Source: JACVRW01 sp963812415 (lineage in GTDB: Bacteria > Actinomycetota > Thermoleophilia > Solirubrobacterales > Thermoleophilaceae). Taken from it: a stretch of 64,000 nucleotides of DNA. The DNA lies in NCBI GenBank assembly GCA_963812415.1, contig CAWEVH010000034.1:1-64000 (forward strand). Direction: 5' to 3'. Of the stretch, positions 7,992-15,961 are shown one piece after another. A program made the position numbers and the translations under genes. Below the pieces are notes generated by a model. The model was given only the letters and a program-made list of their open reading frames with translations, had not been told where the DNA came from and ran no database searches. Within the stretch, counting starts at the first letter, position 1; every line of letters begins with the position of its first letter.

Positions 7992-9371
7992 GTGAAGCGC
8001 AAGGTTGTGGCCGGGATGGCCGCGGCGATCGTGGTGTTGGGAGTGACCGCGCCGGTGGCCGGCGCGAAGGAGCGTGTGCTCACGCTCTACTCCCCCAAGA
8101 TCCAGTCGCTGCCGTACGTGCACGACACGCACAATGTCGCTCTGCGCGCGGACGGGCGCGAGGCGCCGGCCAAGCCCGGCTACATCACGGGCTGGAAGGA
8201 GATGGCACTGGTCGACTCCAAGGACCCGGACGCCAAGCCGCTGCCGATCGCGAAGATGATGGTGCACCACTTCCTGTACTTCGCTCCCGGCACGATGAAC
8301 GAGGGCCCGGGCAGCTGCTGGGGCGGGCTCGGCTTCATCGGCGGGCGAGGGGAGGAACACCCGCTCGGCCGCTTCGCAACCGAGCTGCCCGCCGGCATGC
8401 GCAACAAGTACGGGATCACGAACCGGACCGCGACCGGCGCCGCGCCCGACTGGCGCCTCACAGCGATGGTGATGAACCACTTCAAGCGCCCGAAGAGCTT
8501 CTACGTGCGCACGAAGGTCTGGTACACGACGGAGAAGCGCACGCCGGCGATGCCGACGGTCATCGCCGACTGCGGCCACGGCGCCAACGCCATGGCGTAT
8601 GACGTCCCCGGCGGCGGGCGGAAGGGCTCGAACTTCGTCTCCTCGAGCGACTGGACGGTGCCCGAGGGCTTCAAGGGACGGCTCCTGCTCGGCGCCTCCC
8701 ATCACCACGGCGGCGCCAAGTACCAGACGCTCGCGAGCCGCACCTGCAAGCGCCCGATCTACAAGGCGCGCGCCTACCACGGCATGCCCGACCATCCCTA
8801 CAACACGATCCGGCCGATCCTCCACGAGCCCGGCCCGATCGGCAACGGCACCTTCGCCACGGCACAGGGCGTCCCGATCACCGGCGGCGAGGTGCTGCGG
8901 CGCACGGCCGTGCACGACAACCACAACCTGCACGTGGCGTCGATGGGCTTCTGGTTCGGCTTCATCGTGCGCGACGAGTCGGTCAAGCGCTGCGGCCCGA
9001 TGCCGACCGACATCGTCGACGTCAACCGGCCGAAGCGCTTCGACCGCACGCCGAACCACGACCTCGAGGTGCCGCAGCTGGCAACGCCGCAGGGAGCGTT
9101 CACGGCGTTCGACGGGAACGCGCTCACGATCGGTGACGACTTCTTCCGGCCCGGGAAGGTCACGGCCAGGGTCGGCGAGCCGGTGACCTGGAGCTTCTCC
9201 GGCGCCCGGCCGCACAGCGTGACGGTCGCCAACGGACCGCGCGGGTTCTCATCGGTGTATTTGGGCCGGACGAGGGGCAGCTACACGGTTACGCCGAAGG
9301 TCAAGGGCACCTACAAGCTCGTTTGTCTGGTCCATCCGACCACGATGGCTCAGACGCTCGAGGTCAAGTAA
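7992..9371 (+). CDS. Secreted putative copper protein: PHM-like region plus plastocyanin-like domain
   Basis: Exported protein of 459 residues; the GTG start has GGGAGGT upstream, and the signal peptide ends near APVAGAKE. The long first part carries histidine clusters (AKMMVHHFLYF, LLGASHHHGGAKY, VHDNHNLHVAS) that resemble the copper sites of type II copper monooxygenases such as PHM; this likeness is inferred from motifs only. The last 95 residues look like a cupredoxin: RPHSVTV supplies one histidine and CLVHPTTM fits the Cys-x2-His-x4-Met ligand set of plastocyanin. A single chain could therefore hold a type I site that feeds electrons to a catalytic copper centre. Its stop overlaps the convergent Rho-like gene by eight bases. 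Confidence 0.72.
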   Translation: MKRKVVAGMAAAIVVLGVTAPVAGAKERVLTLYSPKIQSLPYVHDTHNVALRADGREAPAKPGYITGWKEMALVDSKDPDAKPLPIAKMMVHHFLYFAPGTMNEGPGSCWGGLGFIGGRGEEHPLGRFATELPAGMRNKYGITNRTATGAAPDWRLTAMVMNHFKRPKSFYVRTKVWYTTEKRTPAMPTVIADCGHGANAMAYDVPGGGRKGSNFVSSSDWTVPEGFKGRLLLGASHHHGGAKYQTLASRTCKRPIYKARAYHGMPDHPYNTIRPILHEPGPIGNGTFATAQGVPITGGEVLRRTAVHDNHNLHVASMGFWFGFIVRDESVKRCGPMPTDIVDVNRPKRFDRTPNHDLEVPQLATPQGAFTAFDGNALTIGDDFFRPGKVTARVGEPVTWSFSGARPHSVTVANGPRGFSSVYLGRTRGSYTVTPKVKGTYKLVCLVHPTTMAQTLEVK

Positions 9372-10498
9372 GCGCGTCGGCGCGCAGGGCGCCGCTCTCG
9401 GCGCCCACCCGGCCACCCGGCTCGAGCACGATCCGGGTGGTCGCCCAGCGGAGCGCCTCCGGGGCGTCGCCGGTGGCCGCGACCACGGTGAGCGTCCCGC
9501 CCTCCTCGGTGGCGCGCGCGGCGCCGAACACCCGGCGGCGGGCGCCGGCCGGGAGCGCGCCGAGGGAGTCCACGAGCACCACCGCGTGACCGCCGCGCTC
9601 GACGCGGCGCTTGGCGCGCTCGATCGCGAGCTCGGCGGCCTGCGCCTGGGCGTCGGCCGAGCGGTCGAAGCTGCCGCCGACCGCGTCCACGCCCTCGATC
9701 GCCCGCCAGTCGGCGAGCTCCTCGGGCCTCACACCCGCCAGCACCGCCAGCGCGCCCAGCTCGGCATCGCGCCCGAGCTCGGCGGCCAGCTCACGCAGCA
9801 GCGTGCTGGCGCCCGCCCCGGGCGGGCCGGAGATCGCCACGCGTGAGCCGCGTCCGAACGGCACGTCGGCGAGCGCGGCGGGCGCGGGCAGCCGGGCCGA
9901 CGGGAAGACCGGGCTGAGCTCCCCGAACCAGGGGCGCTCCTCGGGCGGCTCGGCGTCCGCGCCGTTCACGGTCGCGACGCGCACCAGCGACGGATGGCGC
10001 TCGTTTCGGCGCGGCGGGCGCACGGGGCCGCTCACCTCGTCGCCTGCGCGCAGCTCGCAGCGGCGGATCTGGGCGGGCGAGACGTACACGTCGTCGCGCG
10101 ACTGGCCGGCCGGGTCCACGCGCACGAAGCCGCTGCCGTTGGCGAGGATGTCGAGCACGCCGCTCGCGAGCTCCTCCTCGCGCTCGGGCTCCTTCTCCTG
10201 GGGCTCCTCGGACTCCTCGTCCTCGGACGTGCCCTCGGAGGTGTCCCTCCGACGTGCCTTCGGAAGTGTCTTCTGACGTGCCCTCGGAGGTGTCTTCCGA
10301 GGTGCCCTCCGACGTGTCCTCCGAGGTGTCCTCGGTCGCCTCGTCGCCATCGGCGTCCTCCCCGGTGGCGTCGAGGATCGCGGCGATCAGGTCCCCCTTG
10401 CGCTTGGCGCGAAAGCCCTCCAGGCCGAGCTCCGACGCGATCGCGTGGAGGTCGGCGAGCGGGCTGCCCTCGAGCTCTTCTCTCTTCAGCACTGACAT
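9364..10498 (-). CDS. Rho-like protein with SAP-like N-terminus and altered P-loop, frameshifted
   Basis: Resembles transcription terminator Rho but is short, at about 375 residues. The start is ATG at 10498. Residues 1-45 look like the Rho N-terminal helical domain (LEGSPLADLHAIASELGLEG, KRKGDLIAAIL). An acidic DTSEGTSE repeat follows, then an OB-fold like RNA-binding part (GVLDILANGSGFVRV, DVYVSPAQIRRCELRAGDEV) and an ATPase-like part with GPPGAGAST and VVLVDSLGAL. In the P-loop the lysine of GxxxxGK[ST] is alanine, so ATP hydrolysis is doubtful. One extra base in a C-run near 10245, inside the repeat, splits the frame; this is a likely slippage site or sequencing error. It may be a Rho paralog or an RNA-binding regulator, with the true Rho elsewhere. 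Confidence 0.75.
10222..10340 (-). repeat. Tandem repeat coding DTSEGTSE units
   Basis: Imperfect tandem units of about 24 bases (12-base sub-units such as GAGGACACCTCC and GAGGGCACGTCG) encode alternating DTSE and GTSE within the Rho-like gene, making an acidic linker. The frameshift of that gene lies inside this array near 10245. Confidence 0.8.
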
Positions 10499-10516
10499 GA
10501 GCGGCGCCGAACCCTA

Positions 10517-11362
10517 CTAGCGGTCCTCCTCGACGGCGTCCAGCACCAGCTCCATGAGCCGGCCGAGCGTGCCGTCGACGTTGTCGTTGTCGATCACCGC
10601 CACGCCCTCCGAGCGCGCCCGGTCCCAGAGGTGGTCCTGCAGGCGTCGAATGTCCTCGAAGCGAGCCAGGTAGCGCTCCGCCGGGCGGGTGCCCGGCCGA
10701 TGCGAGAAGTGGCCCATGTGCAGCTCGGCGTCCTCCACCACGACGAGGGCCTCCACGAGCACGCAGCGCTCGCGCACGCGCGGGTGCACGCCGCCGGGCA
10801 CCACGTGCACGCCCTCCACCACCACCGGCTTGGCCTCGTTCGCGGCCCGCTCGACGATGGCCGCGATGCCCGTGCCCACCCGCTCGGCCTGGTCGCGGTA
10901 GCCGCTGATGCCGCCCGCCTCGAACGCCGAGTGGTGCACGGTCGGCATGGCCTCGCTGGTGAAGAACGCCCTCAGCACCTGCCGGATCACGTCCGTGGCG
11001 ATCACCCGGTTCACTCCCAGCCGGGCGGCGAGCATGCTCGCGAGCGTCGACTTGCCGACGCCGGTGGTGCCGCCGATCAGAACGACGAGCGGGCGGTCGA
11101 GCCGGTCGAGCCGACGCCAGCCGCGGTACCGGCGCAGCGCGGGCGGACCCTCCTCCGCCATCAGCACCTCCTCGGCCAGGCCCTGTAGGGCAGCGGTGTC
11201 GATCTCGCCGTCGCCCCGGGTGGCGAGCCGCGCCTCGATCAGGCGGGCGAGCTCGAACGCCCGCTCGAGGCTGATCCCGGTGGCCGACAGCGACTGCGCC
11301 ATGAGGCCCTTCGAGTAGGGCAGCCCGTGGCCCTTGTGGAAGACGATCGTCTCAGCCGGCAT
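10517..11362 (-). CDS. pgk2: 2-phosphoglycerate kinase
   Basis: Predicted to phosphorylate 2-phosphoglycerate to 2,3-diphosphoglycerate, the first step towards cyclic 2,3-diphosphoglycerate. The 281-residue protein has an ATP-cone N-terminus (residues 1-50, HKGHGLPYSKGLMAQSL), then a P-loop GGTTGVGKST at about 97-106 and the family stretch VIATDVIRQVLR, with EGVHVVPGG further on. The ATG at 11362 lies inside the end of the upstream synthetase gene (11-base overlap), giving a tight two-gene operon. The order cpgS-pgk2 brings together the two enzymes known from Methanothermus. Confidence in the family is high; the physiological product in this organism is inferred. Confidence 0.88.
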   Translation of the reverse strand: MPAETIVFHKGHGLPYSKGLMAQSLSATGISLERAFELARLIEARLATRGDGEIDTAALQGLAEEVLMAEEGPPALRRYRGWRRLDRLDRPLVVLIGGTTGVGKSTLASMLAARLGVNRVIATDVIRQVLRAFFTSEAMPTVHHSAFEAGGISGYRDQAERVGTGIAAIVERAANEAKPVVVEGVHVVPGGVHPRVRERCVLVEALVVVEDAELHMGHFSHRPGTRPAERYLARFEDIRRLQDHLWDRARSEGVAVIDNDNVDGTLGRLMELVLDAVEEDR

Positions 11363-12533
11363 CTCGGTACAGGTTGACGAGCGCGTCGTCGAGCCCGTCG
11401 CCGGCCGGGCGGTTGCGCACGAACACGACGCGCGCGCCGGCTCGGCGGGCGTGCCTGGCCACCGTGTCGATCGCCGCCGCCTTGAGCTCGGTGAGGTAGA
11501 CGTCGCAGCCCTCCTCGGCGGCCCGCTCGAGGTCCGCCGCCAGCGCGCTGCGGCGGGCGAGGTTGGTCGACGAGACGCGCGGCTCCACGCCCGCGACCGA
11601 CGGCGCGCCGGTGGTGAAGAGCGCCACCCGAGCGCCGTCGGGGATCGGCTCGAGCGGCTCGGGGCGCAGCTCGAAGGGGAGCGCGCCGGTCGGGGGCGCC
11701 TGCGCCCCGGGCGCCGCCAGCACGAGCTCGGCGCGCGCCAGGCGGTACTCGGCGAACGGCTCGGCCTCGCCCGCACCGAGCACGCACACGGTGCGGTCGA
11801 CCTCCACGGGCGGGACGCAGGCCCCGGACCCCTCGAACACGATCGCGCCCGGCTCGAGGGAGGCGGCGAGCGCGGCGCCGGCGGGCACGTTCGACTGCGC
11901 CGGGGCGCCGGCAAACCCCCCGCCCACGCGCCGGCAGCCCACCGTCCGCACCCCCGCGATCACCGCGTCCTCGAGGAAGTCGGACGCCGCGTGCCCGCCC
12001 GCGTCCGCGATCGCCATCAGCTGCTCGAGATCGGTGTCCGCCGCGGCGAGCTGCGGCTCGGCGGGCCCGCCGCGACCCATGCAGACGACGACCGGATCGG
12101 CGCCCAGCTCGTCGAGCAGCCCCGCCCAGTGGCCGGCCACGGCCGTCTTGCCGGTGCGCTTGCCGGTGCCGATCACCGCGAGCTTCGGGCCCTCGAAGGC
12201 CACCGGCTCGTAGCGCGGCGGCTCGAGCAGCGCGCCGGGCGCCTCGTAGCGCAGCCCGAGCGAGAGAGCGAGTGCCGCGAGCCGCAGCTTGGCCGACGCC
12301 GGCAGCACGGGCTCGTCCGCGAGGTCGAGCACGGCGTCGGCGTGAGGGGCGAGCCGCCGCAGGGCGGGCTCGGGATCCGTCTCGACCGGCCGGCCGTAGT
12401 GCTCCTCGAGCGGCCCAGGCGGCAGCTTCTCCTCGCCGCCGCAGAAGATCACCCCCGCCAGCTCGAGGCCGGCGAGGGCGTCGCGAACCGCGGCCGGATG
12501 GTGCTCTCCGTCGATGAGCGCGATGGCGGGCAC
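11352..12533 (-). CDS. cpgS: Cyclic 2,3-diphosphoglycerate synthetase
   Basis: Predicted ATP-dependent enzyme that closes 2,3-diphosphoglycerate to the cyclic form, a compatible solute and protein stabiliser best known from thermophilic methanogens. The 393-residue sequence starts from GTG as MPAIALIDGEHHPAAVRDAL, the family N-terminus, and carries a P-loop GTGKRTGKTAVAG at about 122-134, then VVCMGRGGP and FEGSGACVPPV. It is slightly shorter than the archaeal enzyme as I recall it. It overlaps the kinase gene by 11 bases. Homologs occur in Rubrobacter-like actinobacteria. Confidence 0.87.
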   Translation of the reverse strand: MPAIALIDGEHHPAAVRDALAGLELAGVIFCGGEEKLPPGPLEEHYGRPVETDPEPALRRLAPHADAVLDLADEPVLPASAKLRLAALALSLGLRYEAPGALLEPPRYEPVAFEGPKLAVIGTGKRTGKTAVAGHWAGLLDELGADPVVVCMGRGGPAEPQLAAADTDLEQLMAIADAGGHAASDFLEDAVIAGVRTVGCRRVGGGFAGAPAQSNVPAGAALAASLEPGAIVFEGSGACVPPVEVDRTVCVLGAGEAEPFAEYRLARAELVLAAPGAQAPPTGALPFELRPEPLEPIPDGARVALFTTGAPSVAGVEPRVSSTNLARRSALAADLERAAEEGCDVYLTELKAAAIDTVARHARRAGARVVFVRNRPAGDGLDDALVNLYRDAG

Positions 12534-12566
12534 GGCGGCATTGTCGCCGCCGCGCCCGCCGTACGC

Positions 12567-14202
12567 TCAGCGCCGGCGCCGCAGCACCCGGAAGCGCACG
12601 ACCTCGGTGCGCGAGACGTTGCCCGCGAGGTCGGTGAGCTTCAGCAGCGCCCGGTAGCGGCCCGGTGCGAGCCTGCGGCCCGCGATGCGGCCGTTGAACA
12701 CGATCGTGTTCCGGCCGGGGCCGACCGCCTGCCGGATGCGGCCGATCCGCTTGTAGGCCTTGCAGCGTCGCTTGCGCAGCAGCCGCCGGTAGGCCGCGCG
12801 CGAGTCGACCGAGCGGCGCAGCCGGCGCAGCAGCTTGCGCGTGCGCGGCACGCAGCGGACCCGCCCGCGCCGCAGCACCTTGAGGCCCTTGAACTGCTTC
12901 TGGATCGTGAGCACCGCCGTGCCCGCCTCAGTCGCGTTGAACACGAACCGCGCGCCTTGGCCGGGCATCAGCGTGGTATCGCTGATGCCGAAGCCCGAGG
13001 CGTCGGGAGCGGTGGTGTCGGGCGGCGGGATGACAGGTGCCACGGGCGGCTCGGGCAGGGCCTCGAGCGGCACGGCCATCACGTCCGGGCCGTTGCGGTT
13101 CCACACGGCGAAGCCCTGGTGATCGGTCGCCGCGGCGACGCGGACGTCGGGGTAGCTCTCGCCCCGGGCGATGTCGACCGTCGGCGCCCAGTTCACGCCG
13201 TCGTCGGACCACGTGTAGCGCAGCCGCTCGTCGGTGTACGCGCTCCACACGGCGTGCAGGCGCCCACTCGCATCCTGATGCAGGTCGTAGTCGTTGAACG
13301 GACGCCCGTCGCTGATCAGCACCGGCGCGGTCCAGCCGCTTCCGGTGAACTTCGAGACCCAGCCTCGATCGGGCCCGCGCTGCTGGAAGAACAGGAAGAG
13401 CCCGTTCGGCCCGCCGGCAAGGGCGGAGCCGTCAGCGGCGCTGATGCTGTCCGCGGAGATGATGTTCTGCGGGCCCCACTGGCCGAGGGTGTTGATGTTC
13501 GTCTCGGTGGGCGATCCGGCCAGCTTGCGCCAGGCCAGCTGAGCGGGGTCGCTCTGGATCTCGTAGACGGCGACCGGCTTGTTGTCGGCCGGGTCGATGC
13601 CGATCGACGCGTCCTCTCCACTGCCGGGGGTGAGCAGGTCGGCCTCGCCCAGGGAGGGCGTGTCGTCGAGCGGGCTTCCGTTCTGGACGAAGACGCCGGC
13701 GGTCGTGACCTCGGTGAGCGCCGTGATCGTGTTGCCGGGGCCGTACACCGCCTCGTCGGGCGCGGCGCTGTTCGAGAACGCCACTCCGGTGCGGTTGCGT
13801 GCACCGAAGTTCAGGCCACCGTCCGTCGGAGCGGTTGGCCATCATGTGACCGCTCCCGGTCAGCCCCCGCTGGTGAAAGACGGTCACGACGTTGGGCGCC
13901 GAGAAGAAGACGTGGGGGCGTCCGGAGACCCCGTCCTGATCGCCCGGCTGGCTGCCGACGAAGGTCTCGGGGTCGGCGCAGGCGCCCGCGCCGCGGGCCA
14001 GCCGGCAGTAGCGCACCTCCTCGATCGCGGGCGAGCTGTCGGCCCATGCGATGTGGGCGGTGCCGGCGGGATCGACCGCGATGTCCGGCGCTCCGTCGAA
14101 CGTCGCTCCGCCCACGACGATCGGGGGTGCCGCCTGGGCGGGGCCGGCGGCGAAGAGCGCACCGAGGGCCAGTGCGGTCACGGCGAGTGTGCGAGCCAAC
14201 AT
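12567..14202 (-). CDS. Secreted repeat protein with basic C-terminus, frameshifted
   Basis: Exported protein of about 540 residues if one frame break near 13825-13840 is repaired. It starts MLARTLAVTALALGALFAAG with cleavage near AQA. The N-terminal part has repeats with PDIAVDPAGTAHIAWAD, IGIDPADNKPVAVYE and DASGRLHAVWSAYTDE, typical of sialidase-like or exo-alpha propeller folds. The C-terminal 170 residues hold an Ig-like domain (FVFNATEAGTAVLTIQ, FNGRIAGRRLAPGRYRALL) with a very basic insertion (RRLRRSVDSRAAYRRLLRKR), a combination common in Thermoleophilia surface proteins. ATG at 14202 is preferred over 14235 because AAGGAGGGG lies upstream and the signal peptide begins there. Confidence 0.75.
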
Positions 14203-14297
14203 TGGGGGAGTCCCCTCCTTGAGGTTCGTGGCCATATCGACCCGAACGAGGACGGCAGGACCGAATTACGGCAGGGGCCGACGAATTGCCGGGTGGG

Positions 14298-15089
14298 TCA
14301 GCCGGTGGCGGTCTCGCCGAGGAGCCCCTGGTCCTTCTCGTAGTCGTAGGTCCGGGGGTCGAACGAGAGGATCGCGTCCTGCTCGTGGAAGGGATACTTG
14401 CGGAACACCGTCACCCGTTCGGGTGATGCTTCGATCAGGTTGTAACAGGGCTTCGTCTTGCCCCGCAGGCGGGTCGTGGACACGGTCCCCGCGTTGACCA
14501 CGAACAGGTTCTCGAGCCGCCACGCGTACGGCACGTGCTTGTGCCCGGACAGCACGAGGTGGACGTCGGCGCGCTGGAGCGTCTCGAGCGTGTCGCCGGC
14601 GTCGTGCACCACGTTGCGCTCGCGCCCCGTCCCGGGCACCGGCAGCAGGTGGTGGTGGAGCACGAAGATGCGCAGGAAGGCCTCCGGTTGCTCCTCGAAG
14701 CGCTCGACGATCCAGGGATAGCGCCCGCGGCCGATCACGCCGTGGTCGAGGTCGGGCTCGGTCGAGTCGACCGCGACGATCGAGATGCCGCCGTGGTGGA
14801 GCGTCGAGCTGCGCTCGCCAACCAGCTCCTCGAAGTGCACGTAGCCGACGTTGCGCGAGTCGTGGTTGCCGGGGATCACGATCAGGCGCTCGCACTCGAG
14901 CCGGGCGAGATAGTCGGCCGCCTGCTGGAACTCGCCACGCAGTCCGTCGCCCGTGAGATCGCCCGAGACGATCACCACGTCGGGACGGAGCTCGTTCACC
15001 TCGACGATCGCCCGGTCGAGCAGCGTGGGCACGAAGTGCGGCGAGCCGCAGTGGAGATCGGAGAGCTGCGCGATCGTTAGCGCGCTCAC
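14298..15089 (-). CDS. Metallophosphoesterase
   Basis: Calcineurin-like phosphoesterase of 263 residues with the full metal-binding set: SDLHCG near the start, VVSGDLTGDG, PGNHDSRNVGY, FVLHHHLLP and SGHKHVPY. The family includes cyclic-nucleotide and other phosphodiesterases; the substrate cannot be told from sequence. The GTG start at 15089 overlaps the folP stop (15086-15088) as GTGA, so it is the last gene of the nitroreductase-glpD-folP operon. No signal peptide. Confidence 0.88.
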   Translation of the reverse strand: MSALTIAQLSDLHCGSPHFVPTLLDRAIVEVNELRPDVVIVSGDLTGDGLRGEFQQAADYLARLECERLIVIPGNHDSRNVGYVHFEELVGERSSTLHHGGISIVAVDSTEPDLDHGVIGRGRYPWIVERFEEQPEAFLRIFVLHHHLLPVPGTGRERNVVHDAGDTLETLQRADVHLVLSGHKHVPYAWRLENLFVVNAGTVSTTRLRGKTKPCYNLIEASPERVTVFRKYPFHEQDAILSFDPRTYDYEKDQGLLGETATG

Positions 15090-15961
15090 GCGTGCTCCCG
15101 CATCAGCTCGCCCTCGAGACGCGCTCCCGCCTCCATCGCCCGCTCGCCCTCGAGCGCGGCGTGCACGCGCAGGTAGTCGCGCGCGGCTGCCACGTCGTGT
15201 ACCCGCAGGATCCGCGCGCCGCGGCGGAGCGCCGCGCCCACGGCGGCGAGCGTGCCCGCGTCGCGCGCGGCCGGCGGCCGCTCCGTGAGGACGCCGATGA
15301 AGTCCTTGCGCGAGACCGCGACCAGTAGCGGGCGGCCGAGCGCCGCCAGGCGGTCGAGCCGGCGCAGCAGCTCCACCGACTCGGCGGGCGTCTTGGCCAG
15401 GTCGATCCCGGGGTCGAGCACGATCGACTCCCCGGCCACGCCGTGCGAGCGCGCCACCCGCTCGCGCTCCTGGAGGAACTCGACGACGTCGGCAACCACG
15501 TCCTCGTAGTGGGGGAACACCTTCTCCTTCGGGCGCGCGCGCGTGTGGGTGATCACGAGCGCGGCGCCGGCCTCGGCGCACTCGACGGCGAGCCGCTCGT
15601 CGGAGAGTCCGCTCACGTCGTTGATCATCGCCGCGCCGGCGTCGAGCACGGCGCGTGCCACCGGCGCCCGCCAGGTGTCCACCGACACGGTCATGCCGCC
15701 CGCCGCCAGCCGCTCCACCAGCGGCCGCACGCGCGCGATCTCCTCCTCGACGGAGACGACCTCGGTGTCGGTCCGCCCGGACTCGCCCCCCACGTCCACG
15801 ATCACGGCGCCGTCGGCCGACTGCGCCTCGGCGAGACGCGTGAGCTCGTCAAGGTCCTTCGGCCCCTGGCGATCCGAGAACGAGTCGGGGGTCGCGTTCA
15901 CGATCCCCATCAGCACCGGCTCGCTCAGGTCGAGCCGGCGGTCACGCAGCCGCAGGATCAC
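15086..15961 (-). CDS. folP: Dihydropteroate synthase
   Basis: Joins 7,8-dihydropterin pyrophosphate to p-aminobenzoate in folate synthesis. All signature parts are visible: LMGIVNATPDSFSD, VDVGGESGR, MINDVSG, VLDPGIDLAKT, AVSRKDFIG and RVHDVAAAR. The sulfonamide-binding loops look normal. The start is GTG at 15961 with GAGGAGG four bases before it, which gives a 291-residue protein; a longer frame start at 16018 would reach into glpD. It overlaps the end of glpD by 20 bases and the metallophosphoesterase by four. No other folate genes are in view, so it is separated from the usual folPBK cluster. Confidence 0.93.
   Translation of the reverse strand: MILRLRDRRLDLSEPVLMGIVNATPDSFSDRQGPKDLDELTRLAEAQSADGAVIVDVGGESGRTDTEVVSVEEEIARVRPLVERLAAGGMTVSVDTWRAPVARAVLDAGAAMINDVSGLSDERLAVECAEAGAALVITHTRARPKEKVFPHYEDVVADVVEFLQERERVARSHGVAGESIVLDPGIDLAKTPAESVELLRRLDRLAALGRPLLVAVSRKDFIGVLTERPPAARDAGTLAAVGAALRRGARILRVHDVAAARDYLRVHAALEGERAMEAGARLEGELMREHA

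Noticed and set aside
11334..14222. 962-codon plus-strand open frame
   Set aside because: It is antisense to the cyclic diphosphoglycerate genes and the secreted protein; composition is dominated by R, A, G and H with no domains.
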